DNA of 64,000 bases from Phil1 sp964600045 (GCA_964600045.1 CAZRHS010000001.1:62001-126000); one strand, 5' to 3'. Numbered from the stretch's first letter, positions 25,923 through 35,505 are shown. Numbers and translations: made by a program. Notes: a model not told the origin generated them from the sequence alone.

Positions 25923-27398
25923 TTATTTGCCAAGCTGGCGATAGGTTTCGGTTATAAGCTCAACGGAACCGTCGTTCAGCCATTCCTCTACCAGATCGTC
26001 CCAAACTTCTTCCTTCTTGTCCTCGTCAAGGCTGGCGGCTATGGCGTCGTGTACCTGGTCAAGGTCCTTGGAACCGGCTTCCTCGTCGCTTACATAATAG
26101 ATTATATGCACGCCGTTGGTATCGGCAAATACCTCGCTGTACTCACCAAGGGAAAGGGTGGCGAAGGCTTCCTTAACGGCATCGGACCAATCGGAAGAGG
26201 AGGAGTAGGAATTGGAGATAAGCATGCCGTCGGCATAGCCGTCAACCTCGGTAAAGTCGGTATTCTCGGTTACCTCAAGCATAACGGTCTTAAAGTCCTC
26301 GCCGGCCTCAAGGCGCTCGTAGGCGGCGGTAGCCTTCTTGTAGGCGCTGGCGGTGTATTCTTCATAATACTTATCGTATTCGGCCTGCTGCTCCCTGTAT
26401 TCATCAAGAATTTCGGCAATGCGCTCGGCGTTCTCGCTGGTGCCGTTTATGGCATCCTCAAAGGCAAGGGTGTTATACTCGTTCTTAAGGGTGTTCATGC
26501 TGGTCTTCGCGGCGGTGCACTCATCGGGAAGGCTGCCCTCATAGGCGATGTATATATCATAAATCCTGTGGTAATCCTTGGGAACGTAAAGGGGAGGAAT
26601 GCCGGTGGAGTCAAGCTCGTAGGCATCTTCGTCGTCCTTAAAGGTTTCGGGGTTGGAGTTATAGGTTTCAATATCGCTCATGGAGCTGGTATTGAACTGC
26701 TCCTCTATTTCCTCCTCGCTCGCGGCGGCATCCTTGGTAAGGTCCTCTTTCATAAGCTCGGTAAGGTACTCAACCTCTATGTCGTTGTTCAGCTTTTCGC
26801 AGTATTCTTCATAGGTGGCGTTGTCGTCGGCCATGTTGCTCTTGGCTTCTTCAAGTATAAGCTCCATTACCCTGGCATCAACATCAACGGTAGAATCGCT
26901 CGCGGCCTCTTCCTCGGCTATCTCGCGATAATAAGCATCCATTTCGTCTATATTGGCCTGCTGGCGGGTTTCAAGCTCCGCCTTCTGCTCGTCGGTATAA
27001 TTGTCGTAGCCAAGCTCGCGGGCCTTGTATTCAAGAACCTTGCTCTTGAGAAGCAGGTTTACAACATCGTCCTGGAACTGCTCAAGCGTTTCGGTATCGC
27101 TTGTTACATCGTAGCCGTAGTTGCTGAAGTATTCGGCATACATATCGAATGTAACCTTAACATCGGCAAGTGTAAGCACGGTTTCGCCGTTTATCTTGGC
27201 CGCGGCGGCGCTAAGATCCATATCGTCTGAGTCAACGGTTATAGTGGGCTCTTCGGGCTCTGTTACTTCCGCGCTTTCCGTGGGGGCGGCGGTTTCGGTG
27301 GGCTCTTCGGTCTCATTTTCCGTCAGCTGGCAGCCGCAGAATATACAGGCGGCCATGGCTGCGCTCAGCAGCAGGGCAATCAGCTTTTTGGTGTTCAA
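25923..27398 (-). CDS. PrsA/SurA-like foldase lipoprotein (first of two)
   Basis: Secreted lipoprotein (491 residues) expected to fold exported proteins at the outer face of the membrane. The N-terminus is a lipoprotein signal peptide ending in FCGC, so Cys22 or Cys24 would be lipidated. A Thr/Glu/Pro-rich linker (about 25-57) follows, then a SurA/PrsA-type N-domain and a C-terminal parvulin-like region (near 375-425: GEDFKTVMLEVTENTDF, ADTNGVHIIYYV). The parvulin part is divergent and may lack isomerase activity. The start is TTG at 27398 with AAGGAG upstream. It shares its architecture with the gene at 32407. Confidence 0.85.
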   Translation of the reverse strand: MNTKKLIALLLSAAMAACIFCGCQLTENETEEPTETAAPTESAEVTEPEEPTITVDSDDMDLSAAAAKINGETVLTLADVKVTFDMYAEYFSNYGYDVTSDTETLEQFQDDVVNLLLKSKVLEYKARELGYDNYTDEQKAELETRQQANIDEMDAYYREIAEEEAASDSTVDVDARVMELILEEAKSNMADDNATYEEYCEKLNNDIEVEYLTELMKEDLTKDAAASEEEIEEQFNTSSMSDIETYNSNPETFKDDEDAYELDSTGIPPLYVPKDYHRIYDIYIAYEGSLPDECTAAKTSMNTLKNEYNTLAFEDAINGTSENAERIAEILDEYREQQAEYDKYYEEYTASAYKKATAAYERLEAGEDFKTVMLEVTENTDFTEVDGYADGMLISNSYSSSSDWSDAVKEAFATLSLGEYSEVFADTNGVHIIYYVSDEEAGSKDLDQVHDAIAASLDEDKKEEVWDDLVEEWLNDGSVELITETYRQLGK

Positions 27399-27457
27399 AG
27401 TAGTTTTTCTCCTTCCATATCTAACACCGATTAAAACGGTGCATATAGCTATTGTGT

Positions 27458-27485
27458 ATTATATCATCAATCGATTGTCGCGCAA
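27458..27485 (-). promoter_or_regulatory. promoter of the PrsA-like gene, inside the end of mfd
   Basis: On the minus strand, TTGCGC (27480-27485) and TATAAT (27458-27463) are 16 bases apart, with an extended -10 TGA. The -35 lies within the last codons of mfd. A CGATTG/CAATCG inverted repeat overlaps the -35. Confidence 0.6.
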
Positions 27486-30400
27486 TCGACAAGCGTGTAA
27501 ACAATCTGTGGCAGCAGGGCGTAAAGCGCCGCCGCGTCGCTCCTGGGGCGGGATACGACAACCGTGGGCGTTTCGCCAAACGACAGCCTGGCTCCGGCTA
27601 TGTTGCCCGCCGCGGCAATAAGCTTTGTCCCGTCAATGGGCGCCTGCTTATCGAACACAAAGCGAATTTCGCCATCGCGCACCCTAAGCTGCGTTATGCC
27701 CGCGCGGGAGCAGTCCGCCTTTATAAGGGCAATGTTCAGTAGATTGGCGGTTTCGGCGGGAATGTCGCCGTAGCGGTCTATAAGCTCATCCTGCACATCG
27801 TAAAGATCGTCCCGCGTTTCTATGAACGCTATGCGCTTATACATATTAAGCCGCTCCGATTCGCGCGGAATATAGCGGGAGGATATGCTGGCGGGAACGG
27901 GAATATCCACAACCGTGTCTATCTTCACCGGCTCCTTTTCGCCCTTTGCCTCCTTAACGGCACCCTCCACTATTTTGCAATAAAGGTCGTAGCCTACGGC
28001 CGCCATGTGCCCGTGCTGCTCCGGCCCCAAAAGGTTGCCCGCGCCGCGTATCTCAAGGTCCCTCATGGCTATTTTGAAGCCCGCGCCGAACTGGGTAAAT
28101 TCCCTTATTGCGCTAAGGCGCTTTTCTGCAACGTCGCTCAGAACCTTGTCGCGCATAAACGTTAAGTAGGCGTAGCCAAGCCTTGCGCCGCGGCCTACCC
28201 TGCCGCGCAGCTGATAAAGCTGGGCAAGGCCCATCTTGTCCGCGTCGTATACGATTATGGTATTAACGTTTGGCATATCAAGGCCGCTCTCTATTATGGT
28301 TGAGCACAAAAGCACATCGTACTGCTGATCCATAAAATCGAGCATTGTGCGCTCAAGCTGCCGCTCGTTCATCTGGCCGTGGGCAAAGGCTATCCTCGCC
28401 TCAGGCACAAGCTTTGCAAGCTTACCGGCGAATGTTTCCATGCCGCGCACGTTATTATAAACAAAGAAAACCTGGCCGCCGCGGCTTATTTCCTTCATAA
28501 TGGCTTCCCTTGCCACGGCCTCGCTGTATTCCATAACGTATGTCTGCACGGGGTAGCGCTGCTCGGGCGGGGTTTCTATAACGGACATATCGCGTATGCC
28601 GGTCATGGACATATGAAGCGTTCTCGGTATAGGCGTTGCGGAAAGGGTGAGCGCGTCAACATCCTTTCGCATTTCCTTTATCTGCTCCTTGTGGCCAACG
28701 CCGAAGCGCTGCTCCTCATCTATTATAAGAAGGCCCAGATCCTTGAACTGCACGGATTTTGAAAGCAGCTTGTGCGTGCCTACAACAACGTCTATCGTGC
28801 CCTTTTTAAGCCCGTCTATAACCTTTGCTTCCTCAGACGGGGAATTGAAGCGCGAAAGCAGGGCCACCGTAACCGGAAAGCCCGAAAACCTTGCGGCAAG
28901 GGTATTATAGTGCTGCTGTGCAAGTATTGTTGTGGGCACAAGGAATGCCACCTGCTTGCTGTCCGTTACGGCCTTGAATGCCGCGCGCAGGGCAACCTCC
29001 GTTTTGCCGTAGCCCACGTCTCCGCAAAGCAGGCGATCCATAACGCGGTCGCTTTCCATATCCCGCTTTATTTCGGCAATGCACGTAAGCTGGTCGGGCG
29101 TTTCCTGATAAGGAAAGCTCTCCTCAAGCCTTTTCTGCCAGGCGGTATCGGGCGGGAAGGCGTGTCCCTTTCGGTGCAGCCTGTCGCCATAAAGCTTAAC
29201 CAGGTCAAAGGCAAGCTTTTTAACGCTTTCGCGGGTTTTGTTAACCGTGCGCTGCCATTCGCCCGTGCCAAGGTGGGAAAGATGGGCGGTTGTTTCGTCC
29301 CCGCCTATGTATTTCTGAACCCTGTCAAGCTGATCGGTAGGAATATACAGCTTGTCGCCGCCCGCGTAAACAAGGTGCAGATAGTCCCTTGAAACGCCGC
29401 CAACCTGCAGCGTTACAACGCCAACAAACCGGCCTATGCCGTGCAGCTCGTGAACTACCAGGTCGCCAACGCTAAGCTCGCTGAAAACAAGCTTGGGCTT
29501 CTTCTTGCCGGCCGCGGCGGCTCGTTTGCCCTCCGTGCCGTAAAGCTCGCATTCGCTTATAACGGCAAGCTTAAGCTCCGGGTACTCAAAGCCTCTCGCA
29601 ATGCTCTGGCCCACTATCAGCTGCTCGCCGCTTATAATGTCCCTTGTAAGGGTATCGGTTATGCCTAATGTTATGCCTTCGTCGCTAAGCATATCGCCTA
29701 TGCGCTTAGAGTGGCTTCCGGCGTATATCACAACCGTGCTTCCGCCGCGCTTCCAGCTTGATATGTCCGCGGCAAGGGCGGGGGTGTTGCCTATGTATTT
29801 TGCCATGGGCCTTGTTTCAAAGCGGAAAAGACACTTTGGCTTAATCAGGCCGTATGTGCGCGTAAGCGCGAAAAGCATGGCGGTATAGGGCGTATCGAGG
29901 CTCTGCAGAATGTGCGACGGCTGGCACATAAGGTCCGCCTGCTCCGGCAGGGCCGTGCCCTCGGCTATATATGAGCCTATTCTGTCAACATGGGTTGTAA
30001 AGGCAAGCTTTGCGCTTTCCTCAACGCGCTGCGGCTCGTCTATAAGAATAAGCGACCCCTCGGGAAGATAGTCGGTTATGAATGATTCGGGGTAAAATAG
30101 GGGCATAAGCATCTCTAAGCCCAAAGGAACGCTGCCCTCATTAAGAGTATCGTATTCCTGCTTCATGCCCTCTATTTTCCTAAGCGCGCGCATACCCCTG
30201 GTACGTGCCTCTTTTGTAAGCGGCATTTCGGTTGCCGGCGGTATAACGCAGCGGCTTATGTTTTCAATTGAGCGCTGGGTAATGGCATCGTATGTGCGGA
30301 GGGTATCCACTTCGTCATCAAAAAACTCTATTCTTACGGGGTTCGCCGCGCTTATGGGGAAAATATCAAGGTAGCCGCCCCTTAGGCAGACCTGCCCCTT

Positions 30401-30913
30401 GCCTTCGCACATATCAACCCGCTCATAGCCCGCGTTTACAAGGGAGGAAAGGAGGTCCTTTGGCTGCACCCTGTCCCCAACGGAAACGGTGCGCATGCTT
30501 TCGGCTATAGCCGCGGGCGGGGTTACGCGCTGAATAAGCGCCTCCGCCGAAACCGCCAAAGCTATGCTTTCCCCGTTAAGCAGGGCGCAGAGCGGCTCAA
30601 GCCGCCTTGCCGTAAGCCCCGCCGATGATGCTATGCCCTTTGCGCCGAGCGGCAGCTCACGCGCGGGCAGGTGATATGCCCTGTCCGTAAATGCGGACAT
30701 ATCCTGCTGTATTCTCGCGGCGCTTGATTCGTTGGCCGTTATTATCAAAACCGATTTGCCTGTATGGCAAAAAAGACCGGCGGCAATATGCGGCCGCGCG
30801 GCCTCGCCAAGCCCGTATACGGAGGCCGTGCCCTCGCCCTTTGTGAGCGCGGATACAAGGCGCGTGTATTCCGGGTGCTTTTTTAATATTTTTATAAGAG
30901 GATGCTCATTCAT
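27467..30913 (-). CDS. mfd: transcription-repair coupling factor Mfd
   Basis: DNA translocase that removes RNA polymerase stalled at lesions and recruits UvrA. The domain order is standard: UvrB-like N-terminal modules, the polymerase-interacting domain (SVGDLVVHELHGIGRFVG near residue 480), a helicase core with LLCGDVGYGKTEVALRAAF and the DEEQ box (IIDEEQRFG), the TRG region, and the C-terminal UvrA-binding inhibitory domain. The start is taken as the ATG at 30913 (MNEHPLIKI, 1148 residues). This overlaps the pth stop by eight bases and has AAGGG before it; a longer in-frame start at 30970 lies inside pth. It forms the unit pgsA-pth-mfd. Confidence 0.97.
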   Translation of the reverse strand: MNEHPLIKILKKHPEYTRLVSALTKGEGTASVYGLGEAARPHIAAGLFCHTGKSVLIITANESSAARIQQDMSAFTDRAYHLPARELPLGAKGIASSAGLTARRLEPLCALLNGESIALAVSAEALIQRVTPPAAIAESMRTVSVGDRVQPKDLLSSLVNAGYERVDMCEGKGQVCLRGGYLDIFPISAANPVRIEFFDDEVDTLRTYDAITQRSIENISRCVIPPATEMPLTKEARTRGMRALRKIEGMKQEYDTLNEGSVPLGLEMLMPLFYPESFITDYLPEGSLILIDEPQRVEESAKLAFTTHVDRIGSYIAEGTALPEQADLMCQPSHILQSLDTPYTAMLFALTRTYGLIKPKCLFRFETRPMAKYIGNTPALAADISSWKRGGSTVVIYAGSHSKRIGDMLSDEGITLGITDTLTRDIISGEQLIVGQSIARGFEYPELKLAVISECELYGTEGKRAAAAGKKKPKLVFSELSVGDLVVHELHGIGRFVGVVTLQVGGVSRDYLHLVYAGGDKLYIPTDQLDRVQKYIGGDETTAHLSHLGTGEWQRTVNKTRESVKKLAFDLVKLYGDRLHRKGHAFPPDTAWQKRLEESFPYQETPDQLTCIAEIKRDMESDRVMDRLLCGDVGYGKTEVALRAAFKAVTDSKQVAFLVPTTILAQQHYNTLAARFSGFPVTVALLSRFNSPSEEAKVIDGLKKGTIDVVVGTHKLLSKSVQFKDLGLLIIDEEQRFGVGHKEQIKEMRKDVDALTLSATPIPRTLHMSMTGIRDMSVIETPPEQRYPVQTYVMEYSEAVAREAIMKEISRGGQVFFVYNNVRGMETFAGKLAKLVPEARIAFAHGQMNERQLERTMLDFMDQQYDVLLCSTIIESGLDMPNVNTIIVYDADKMGLAQLYQLRGRVGRGARLGYAYLTFMRDKVLSDVAEKRLSAIREFTQFGAGFKIAMRDLEIRGAGNLLGPEQHGHMAAVGYDLYCKIVEGAVKEAKGEKEPVKIDTVVDIPVPASISSRYIPRESERLNMYKRIAFIETRDDLYDVQDELIDRYGDIPAETANLLNIALIKADCSRAGITQLRVRDGEIRFVFDKQAPIDGTKLIAAAGNIAGARLSFGETPTVVVSRPRSDAAALYALLPQIVYTLVDCATID

Positions 30914-31562
30914 CCCTTGCGCTGCCTTTCTCATCTTTGGCCTCGGCCTTTTCGCCCGATTGCTCCGCAAGCTTGGCCTCTTCCTTTTTCTTGCGCTTCG
31001 GCTTTTTGTTAAAGCGCATCTGCGCGTCCGCTATGCGGCCCGATGCTATAAGCTCGGCCGCGTCCGCCGCTTCGGAAAGGGCCACTTTTATTTTCTCGGC
31101 GCTTTCACCTTCGGGGCAGGACATTACGTGCGCTATAAGGTCGCGCCCGCCTTCGGGAGCGCCTGTTCCCACGCGTATGCGGGGAAAATCATCAAACCCA
31201 AGCTGATATATAATGCTCTTCATGCCGTTGTGGCTGCCGGAGGAACCCTTTTCGCGAATGCGAAGCTCGCCCGGCTCTATGTCTATATCATCATATATTA
31301 CTATAAGCTGGTTGTGCTCAACCTTAAACCAGTTTACAAGGTCCCTTACGGCCCAGCCGGAATTGTTCATAAACGTGAGCGGCTTTGCCAATATAACCCG
31401 CTCGCCGCCTATGCGGCCCTCGCCGTACACACTGCGGAAGTTTTCCTTTTTTATTTCTATGTTGTGCCTGTCCGCTATAACGTCCAGCGCCATAAAGCCC
31501 ATGTTGTGCCGGGTGCCGACGTACTCCCGGCCGGGGTTGCCAAGGCCTACTATTATATACAT
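30906..31562 (-). CDS. pth: peptidyl-tRNA hydrolase with charged C-terminal extension
   Basis: Releases tRNA from peptidyl-tRNA that has dropped off the ribosome. YIIVGLGNPGREYVGTRHNMGF carries the conserved Asn9 and catalytic His19, and KPLTFMNNSG and YDDIDIEPG follow, with GSSGSHNGMKSI near residue 107. It has 218 residues. The core ends near 183, and the last 35 or so residues are a Lys/Glu-rich tail not seen in short Pth proteins. Its TGA stop overlaps the mfd start (ATGAATGA), so the two are coupled; pth next to mfd is common in Bacillota. Confidence 0.96.
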   Translation of the reverse strand: MYIIVGLGNPGREYVGTRHNMGFMALDVIADRHNIEIKKENFRSVYGEGRIGGERVILAKPLTFMNNSGWAVRDLVNWFKVEHNQLIVIYDDIDIEPGELRIREKGSSGSHNGMKSIIYQLGFDDFPRIRVGTGAPEGGRDLIAHVMSCPEGESAEKIKVALSEAADAAELIASGRIADAQMRFNKKPKRKKKEEAKLAEQSGEKAEAKDEKGSARDE

Positions 31563-31599
31563 AATGCCCTCCGATAAAAGCTTATTGCACGCAACTATG

Positions 31600-31623
31600 C
31601 CCTCATACGGCTCCGCATGAGGG
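31600..31623. other. strong hairpin between pgsA and pth
   Basis: CCCTCAT (31600-31606) pairs with ATGAGGG (31617-31623), with a further CGG/CCG inside. No T-run follows on either strand, so it is not a simple terminator. It may protect an RNA end or modulate pth expression. Confidence 0.5.
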
Positions 31624-31645
31624 TGGTATATGCATAATTACTGTA

Positions 31646-32179
31646 TTACGATTCCTTTTTGTCCCGCCCGAAAACCTGAACCTTGGCGTAATGGCAAAGC
31701 GCTATAACCGCAAGCAGAATAGCCACGCAGAACACAATAAGGTTAAGCTTGCCTATCCACGGCCAGAAGTTTTTGATAAGCGTAAGCGCTACGCCCGCGT
31801 TGAAAAAGCCCGCGGCGAATTTGCCGTACCAGTCCGCGTAAACAACAACGTCTTTACGCAGCATAAACAGGCCGCCCAATATCATGGCGCCCTCTTTTAT
31901 AAGCACGGCAAGCAGAATCCAAAGCGGAAGCCAACCGACGCTGTAAAAACAGGACAGCGCGGCTATAACCATAAGCTTGTCCGCCAACGGGTCAAGCACC
32001 TTGCCAAGGTCGCTTATCCAATTATTTCTGCGGGCAAGATAACCATCAAGCAGGTCTGTAAAGAATGCGGTAAGGAACACAATAAGGCAGGCAAGATATT
32101 TTGCCCGCGCGAAAAGAAATATGAATACGCCGACCAACAAAAGGCGTATTGTTGAAAGTATGTTTGGTATATGCCGCAT
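31646..32179 (-). CDS. pgsA: CDP-diacylglycerol--glycerol-3-phosphate 3-phosphatidyltransferase
   Basis: Membrane enzyme that makes phosphatidylglycerol phosphate. The CDP-alcohol phosphotransferase motif is exact: DGYLARRNNWISDLGKVLDP followed by LADK, giving the DG-AR-G-D-D pattern near residues 58-80. The start is the ATG at 32179 (177 residues), with AGGAG eight bases upstream; a longer in-frame start at 32233 has no binding site and adds a non-family sequence. A minus-strand TATAAT at 32204-32209 is the likely -10. It leads pgsA-pth-mfd. Confidence 0.95.
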   Translation of the reverse strand: MRHIPNILSTIRLLLVGVFIFLFARAKYLACLIVFLTAFFTDLLDGYLARRNNWISDLGKVLDPLADKLMVIAALSCFYSVGWLPLWILLAVLIKEGAMILGGLFMLRKDVVVYADWYGKFAAGFFNAGVALTLIKNFWPWIGKLNLIVFCVAILLAVIALCHYAKVQVFGRDKKES

Positions 32180-32313
32180 ATATTCTACACTCCTATGCAA
32201 TTTATTATAACCGATGGCATAAATAAATTCCATATTTTTTGTTAAAAGCGGGTAAAATGAATGTGTATACAGCGTGAAACGTGGTTAAATGGGCGCACAA
32301 AACGCCTTTTGCG

Positions 32314-32342
32314 TTGACAGTTGGGCACTTGGGATATAAAAT
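32314..32342 (+). promoter_or_regulatory. promoter of the second PrsA-like gene
   Basis: TTGACA (32314-32319) and TAAAAT (32337-32342) are 17 bases apart. The leader then forms a GCGCGG/CCGCGC hairpin (32362-32367 with 32375-32380) before the AGGAG site. Confidence 0.7.
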
Positions 32343-32406
32343 AGAAAGGCAGTTTATCCGCGCGCGGGTACTTTCCGCGCTGAACACTAAAGGAGATTTT
32401 TGAAAA

Positions 32407-33597
32407 ATGCGCAAAATGAAGACACTTGCCCTAATCCTTGCCGCGCTTATGATAGCGGCTTCCCTCTGCGCCTGCTCGGTAACAAACCCCAACTATACCG
32501 TGCTTGAAGTGGGAGACATGGATATAGGTGTAAACGCCTATTATAACTATTATAAGTACTATGCCCAGATGTGGTCCATGTACGGCTACGATGTAACCAC
32601 CACCACATCCCAGAAGAACCTGCAGGAGCAGGTATTTAGCGCCCTTATAAACAACGCTCTGCCCGTGGTTGTTGCCAAGCAGAACGGCATAACCCTTACC
32701 GAAGAGGAAGAGGCAGAGGTTCAGGCTGAATATCAGGAGGAAGTGGATTCCCTGCTTTCTCAGTACGCCTCCAGCGTAGATTCCTCCATAACCGATGAGG
32801 ATGCCATCCGCGCAGAAGAGGAAAAGCTCTGCAAGGCCGAGCTTAAGAAGTCCGGCTGGAGCTACACCAAGTATCTGAAGGTTCTTGAGGAAGATATTCG
32901 CAATACCGCCATAGGTCAGAAGTATCTGGAAACCCTTTATGCGGACGTGAACATTACCGAAGAGGATGCCAAGGAATACTACGACTCCCAGATAGAGGTA
33001 AAGAGGGCTGAGTACGCCGAGGATCCCGCCCAGTTCTTCACCGATTACAGCAGCGCCATAAGCAACGGCGATATGTCCACCATACTTGTCGTGCCCGAAG
33101 GCTACCACTGCTATAAGCACATCCTTGTAAAGAAGGCCGAGACCGAGGACGAGGCCGAGGTTAGCAACATCAACCAGAAGCTTGAGGAGATAAAGGCCAA
33201 GATTAAGGACGGCGTGGACTTTGATGAGCTTATCGAGGAATACGGCGAGGATACCGGCATGGAGAGCGAGCCCTACAAGACCGAGGGCTACCTTGTAAGC
33301 GAGGACGTTATAGACCAGTATTACGAGGGCTTTGCGGAAGCGGCTCTTGCGCTTGAAAACATTGGCGACGTTACCGAGGAGCCTGTTGAAACCGAAATCG
33401 GCTACCACTTCATCAAGTATGTGGGCGACAAGGAAGCCGGCGACGTTCCCTTTGACGATGTTAAGGAAGGCCTTATAGAGCAGCTTACCGAGGACGAGAA
33501 GACCACCATTTATCAGACCAACCTGACCAAGTGGAAGGAAGAAATAAAGATCACCAAGCACTATGACCTGGTGAGCGGCATAACCTATTCCAACTGA
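32407..33597 (+). CDS. prsA: PrsA-like peptidyl-prolyl isomerase lipoprotein (second of two)
   Basis: Exported foldase of 396 residues. A lipoprotein signal peptide ends in SLCAC (Cys23 the likely lipidation site). Residues about 25-220 form the SurA-like chaperone part with coiled-coil-prone, Glu-rich helices. The parvulin domain (about 235-345) is better preserved than in the paralogue: GYHCYKHILVKKAETEDEAE, FDELIEEYGEDTGM, GYLVSED and IGYHFIKYV. It has its own promoter and terminator. The two PrsA-like genes flank pgsA-pth-mfd in opposite directions. Confidence 0.9.
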   Translation: MRKMKTLALILAALMIAASLCACSVTNPNYTVLEVGDMDIGVNAYYNYYKYYAQMWSMYGYDVTTTTSQKNLQEQVFSALINNALPVVVAKQNGITLTEEEEAEVQAEYQEEVDSLLSQYASSVDSSITDEDAIRAEEEKLCKAELKKSGWSYTKYLKVLEEDIRNTAIGQKYLETLYADVNITEEDAKEYYDSQIEVKRAEYAEDPAQFFTDYSSAISNGDMSTILVVPEGYHCYKHILVKKAETEDEAEVSNINQKLEEIKAKIKDGVDFDELIEEYGEDTGMESEPYKTEGYLVSEDVIDQYYEGFAEAALALENIGDVTEEPVETEIGYHFIKYVGDKEAGDVPFDDVKEGLIEQLTEDEKTTIYQTNLTKWKEEIKITKHYDLVSGITYSN

Positions 33598-33626
33598 TCG
33601 AATCAGCGGCACATAAACAGCAATTA

Positions 33627-33650
33627 AGCGGGCGCAAGCTCGCTTTTTTG
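33627..33650 (+). terminator. terminator of the second PrsA-like gene
   Basis: AGCGGGC (33627-33633) and GCTCGCT (33638-33644) pair around a GCAA loop, with one G-U pair and a six-T run. Confidence 0.85.
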
Positions 33651-33659
33651 TATTTACGA

Positions 33660-33668
33660 TGATATAAT
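33660..33668 (+). promoter_or_regulatory. extended -10 promoter of the two-component system
   Basis: TGATATAAT gives an extended -10 with no clear -35. It is about 40 bases before the response regulator ATG. Confidence 0.5.
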
Positions 33669-33706
33669 CTGAAAGGAAATTCCACGCGCTTTCGGGAGGA
33701 AATAAT

Positions 33707-34381
33707 ATGTTTCAGATAATGGTGGTAGAGGACGATATAAACGCGCGCAGGCTTATGCAGGCCGTGCTTGAGCAAAACGGCTATGCCGCCATACCCGCGT
33801 CCGACGGGGCGGAGGCGCTCGCGCTTATGGATAAAAAGCACGTGGATCTGATTGTGCTTGATGTTATGATGCCCAATATGGACGGCTATACTATGGCAAG
33901 GGAGCTTAGAAACGCCGGAAACAACGTGCCCATACTTATGGTAACCGCAAGGCAGAGTGCCAAGGACAAAAAGGAAGGCTTCCTTGCCGGTACGGACGAC
34001 TATATGGTAAAGCCGGTTGACGAGGAAGAGATGCTGCTTAGAATTGCCGCGCTTTTAAGGCGAAGCAGAATAGTGAGCGAAAGAAAGATTACAATAGGCG
34101 AAACCGTGCTTAACTACGATGCCTGTACCCTTTGCGACTGTGCAGGGGAGCGGGAACTGCCGCCAAAGGAATTTATGCTTTTATATAAGCTTTTATCCTA
34201 TCCCAACCATATTTTTACGAGAAGGCAGCTTATGGACGAAATATGGGACATGGAGAGCGATACGGACGAGCGCACGGTGGACGTGCATATAAACCGCCTG
34301 CGTGAGCGGCTGAAGGGCAATGAGGACATAGAGCTTATAACGGTGCGCGGGCTTGGCTACAAGGCGGTGAAGAAGCAATGA
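33707..34381 (+). CDS. OmpR/PhoB-type response regulator
   Basis: A 224-residue DNA-binding response regulator. The receiver domain has the acidic pocket Glu8-Asp9-Asp10, phosphorylation site Asp52 in IVLDVMMPNMDG, and the conserved Lys in VKPVDEEE near 102. The C-terminal winged helix (about 125-222) shows ELPPKEFMLLYKLLSYPNHI, then RTVDVHINRLRERL and the final TVRGLGYKA. GGGAGGA precedes the ATG. The stop overlaps the start of the kinase gene by four bases, so the two are a cognate pair. The regulated genes cannot be inferred. Confidence 0.95.
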   Translation: MFQIMVVEDDINARRLMQAVLEQNGYAAIPASDGAEALALMDKKHVDLIVLDVMMPNMDGYTMARELRNAGNNVPILMVTARQSAKDKKEGFLAGTDDYMVKPVDEEEMLLRIAALLRRSRIVSERKITIGETVLNYDACTLCDCAGERELPPKEFMLLYKLLSYPNHIFTRRQLMDEIWDMESDTDERTVDVHINRLRERLKGNEDIELITVRGLGYKAVKKQ

Positions 34382-35409
34382 AAAAGCTTGGTGCGCAGAT
34401 TGTATTCGCAACATTTCTGGTAATGCTCTCAACCGCGGTGCTTACCGTTACGGTAATACTGCTGCTGCAGTTTTTAGGCGCGCTGCCGCAGGTTAAGTAC
34501 CCGGCGATAGTTTGGCCGGTTATAGCGCTTGCTATATGCGTGGCCGTGGGCACGGGCATAAACGCCCTGCTTACGCGCTGGTATTTCCGCCCCATGAAGC
34601 AGCTTATAGAGGCCACACGGCGCGTTGCCAAGGGCGACTTTACCGTTAGGGTAGAGGAAATAAACGGCGTTAGAAACGAACTTGAGGAGCTTACAAAGAG
34701 CTTTAACGTTATGGCCGAGGAATTGGGCAGCACGGAGCTTTTCAGGCGGGACTTTATAAATTCCTTTTCCCATGAGTTCAGAACGCCCATGGTGTCCATA
34801 AGGGGCTTTGCAAGGCAGCTTAAAAAGAGCGACATAACCGAGGAACAGCGCGGCGAATACGCGGACATAATAATAAACGAAGCGGACAGGCTTACAAACA
34901 TGGCCTCAAACATACTTACGCTTACCCGCGTTGAAAACCAGCAGATAATAACGGACCGGCAAACGTTCAGGCTTGATGAGCAGCTGAGAAGCTGCGTACT
35001 GCTTTTGCAGAAGGAATGGGAAGCAAAGGACATAAGCCTTGACATAAACCTTGAGGAAACGGAATATACATCAAACGAGGAGATGCTTTCCCAGGTTTGG
35101 CTGAATATACTGAGCAACGCCATAAAGTTCAGTAAACAGGGTGGGGAGATAAGAATATATTGCGAAAGCTCGCCCGAGGGCGTTCGCGTGGAGATAGAGG
35201 ACCACGGCATAGGCATGAACGAAGAAACCCGCAGGCACGCTTTTGAGCGCTTTTATCAGGGCGCGGGCAGCAGGGCCACGGCCGGAAGCGGATTGGGCTT
35301 AAGCATAGCAAAGCGAATAGTTGAGCTTAACGGCGGGGAAATAAACCTTGAAAGCGAGCTTAACCGCGGCACGCTCTTCATAGTCACGCTGCCCGTTCAG
35401 CAGGCATAA
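34378..35409 (+). CDS. sensor histidine kinase
   Basis: Membrane kinase of 343 residues. Two hydrophobic segments near the N-terminus (about 7-30 and 40-62) have almost no extracytoplasmic loop between them, so it may sense membrane or intramembrane signals rather than an external ligand. HAMP follows (FRPMKQLIEATRRVAKGDFT), then the HisKA box with His132 in FSHEFRTPMVSIRG. The ATPase domain has the N box (NILSNAIKFS), G1 (DHGIGM) and G2 (GSGLGLSIAK). This layout resembles small antibiotic- or envelope-stress kinases of Bacillota. Confidence 0.95.
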   Translation: MKKLGAQIVFATFLVMLSTAVLTVTVILLLQFLGALPQVKYPAIVWPVIALAICVAVGTGINALLTRWYFRPMKQLIEATRRVAKGDFTVRVEEINGVRNELEELTKSFNVMAEELGSTELFRRDFINSFSHEFRTPMVSIRGFARQLKKSDITEEQRGEYADIIINEADRLTNMASNILTLTRVENQQIITDRQTFRLDEQLRSCVLLLQKEWEAKDISLDINLEETEYTSNEEMLSQVWLNILSNAIKFSKQGGEIRIYCESSPEGVRVEIEDHGIGMNEETRRHAFERFYQGAGSRATAGSGLGLSIAKRIVELNGGEINLESELNRGTLFIVTLPVQQA

Positions 35410-35437
35410 AAATAGAGAAAATAAGCGAATTTAGTGC

Positions 35438-35466
35438 TTGCTTTATATAAAAAGCCGTGATATAAT
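35438..35466 (+). promoter_or_regulatory. rpsT promoter
   Basis: TTGCTT (35438-35443) and TATAAT (35461-35466) are 17 bases apart, with an extended -10 TGA. It lies 40 bases before the rpsT start. Confidence 0.8.
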
Positions 35467-35505
35467 ACGCAATGTTCGAGTAAAAATAACAAGGGGGAAA
35501 CCGTT

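Noticed and set aside
26049..27230. Long plus-strand frame opposite the PrsA-like gene
   Set aside because: Hydrophobic shadow of a Glu-rich coding strand; no start signal and no domain.
30914..30970. Longer mfd start at 30970
   Set aside because: It would lie deep inside pth with no binding site; the start at 30913 gives the coupled ATGAATGA arrangement and normal length.
32431..33612. Long minus-strand frame opposite the second PrsA-like gene
   Set aside because: Same reason: acidic codons read backwards give a false hydrophobic protein.
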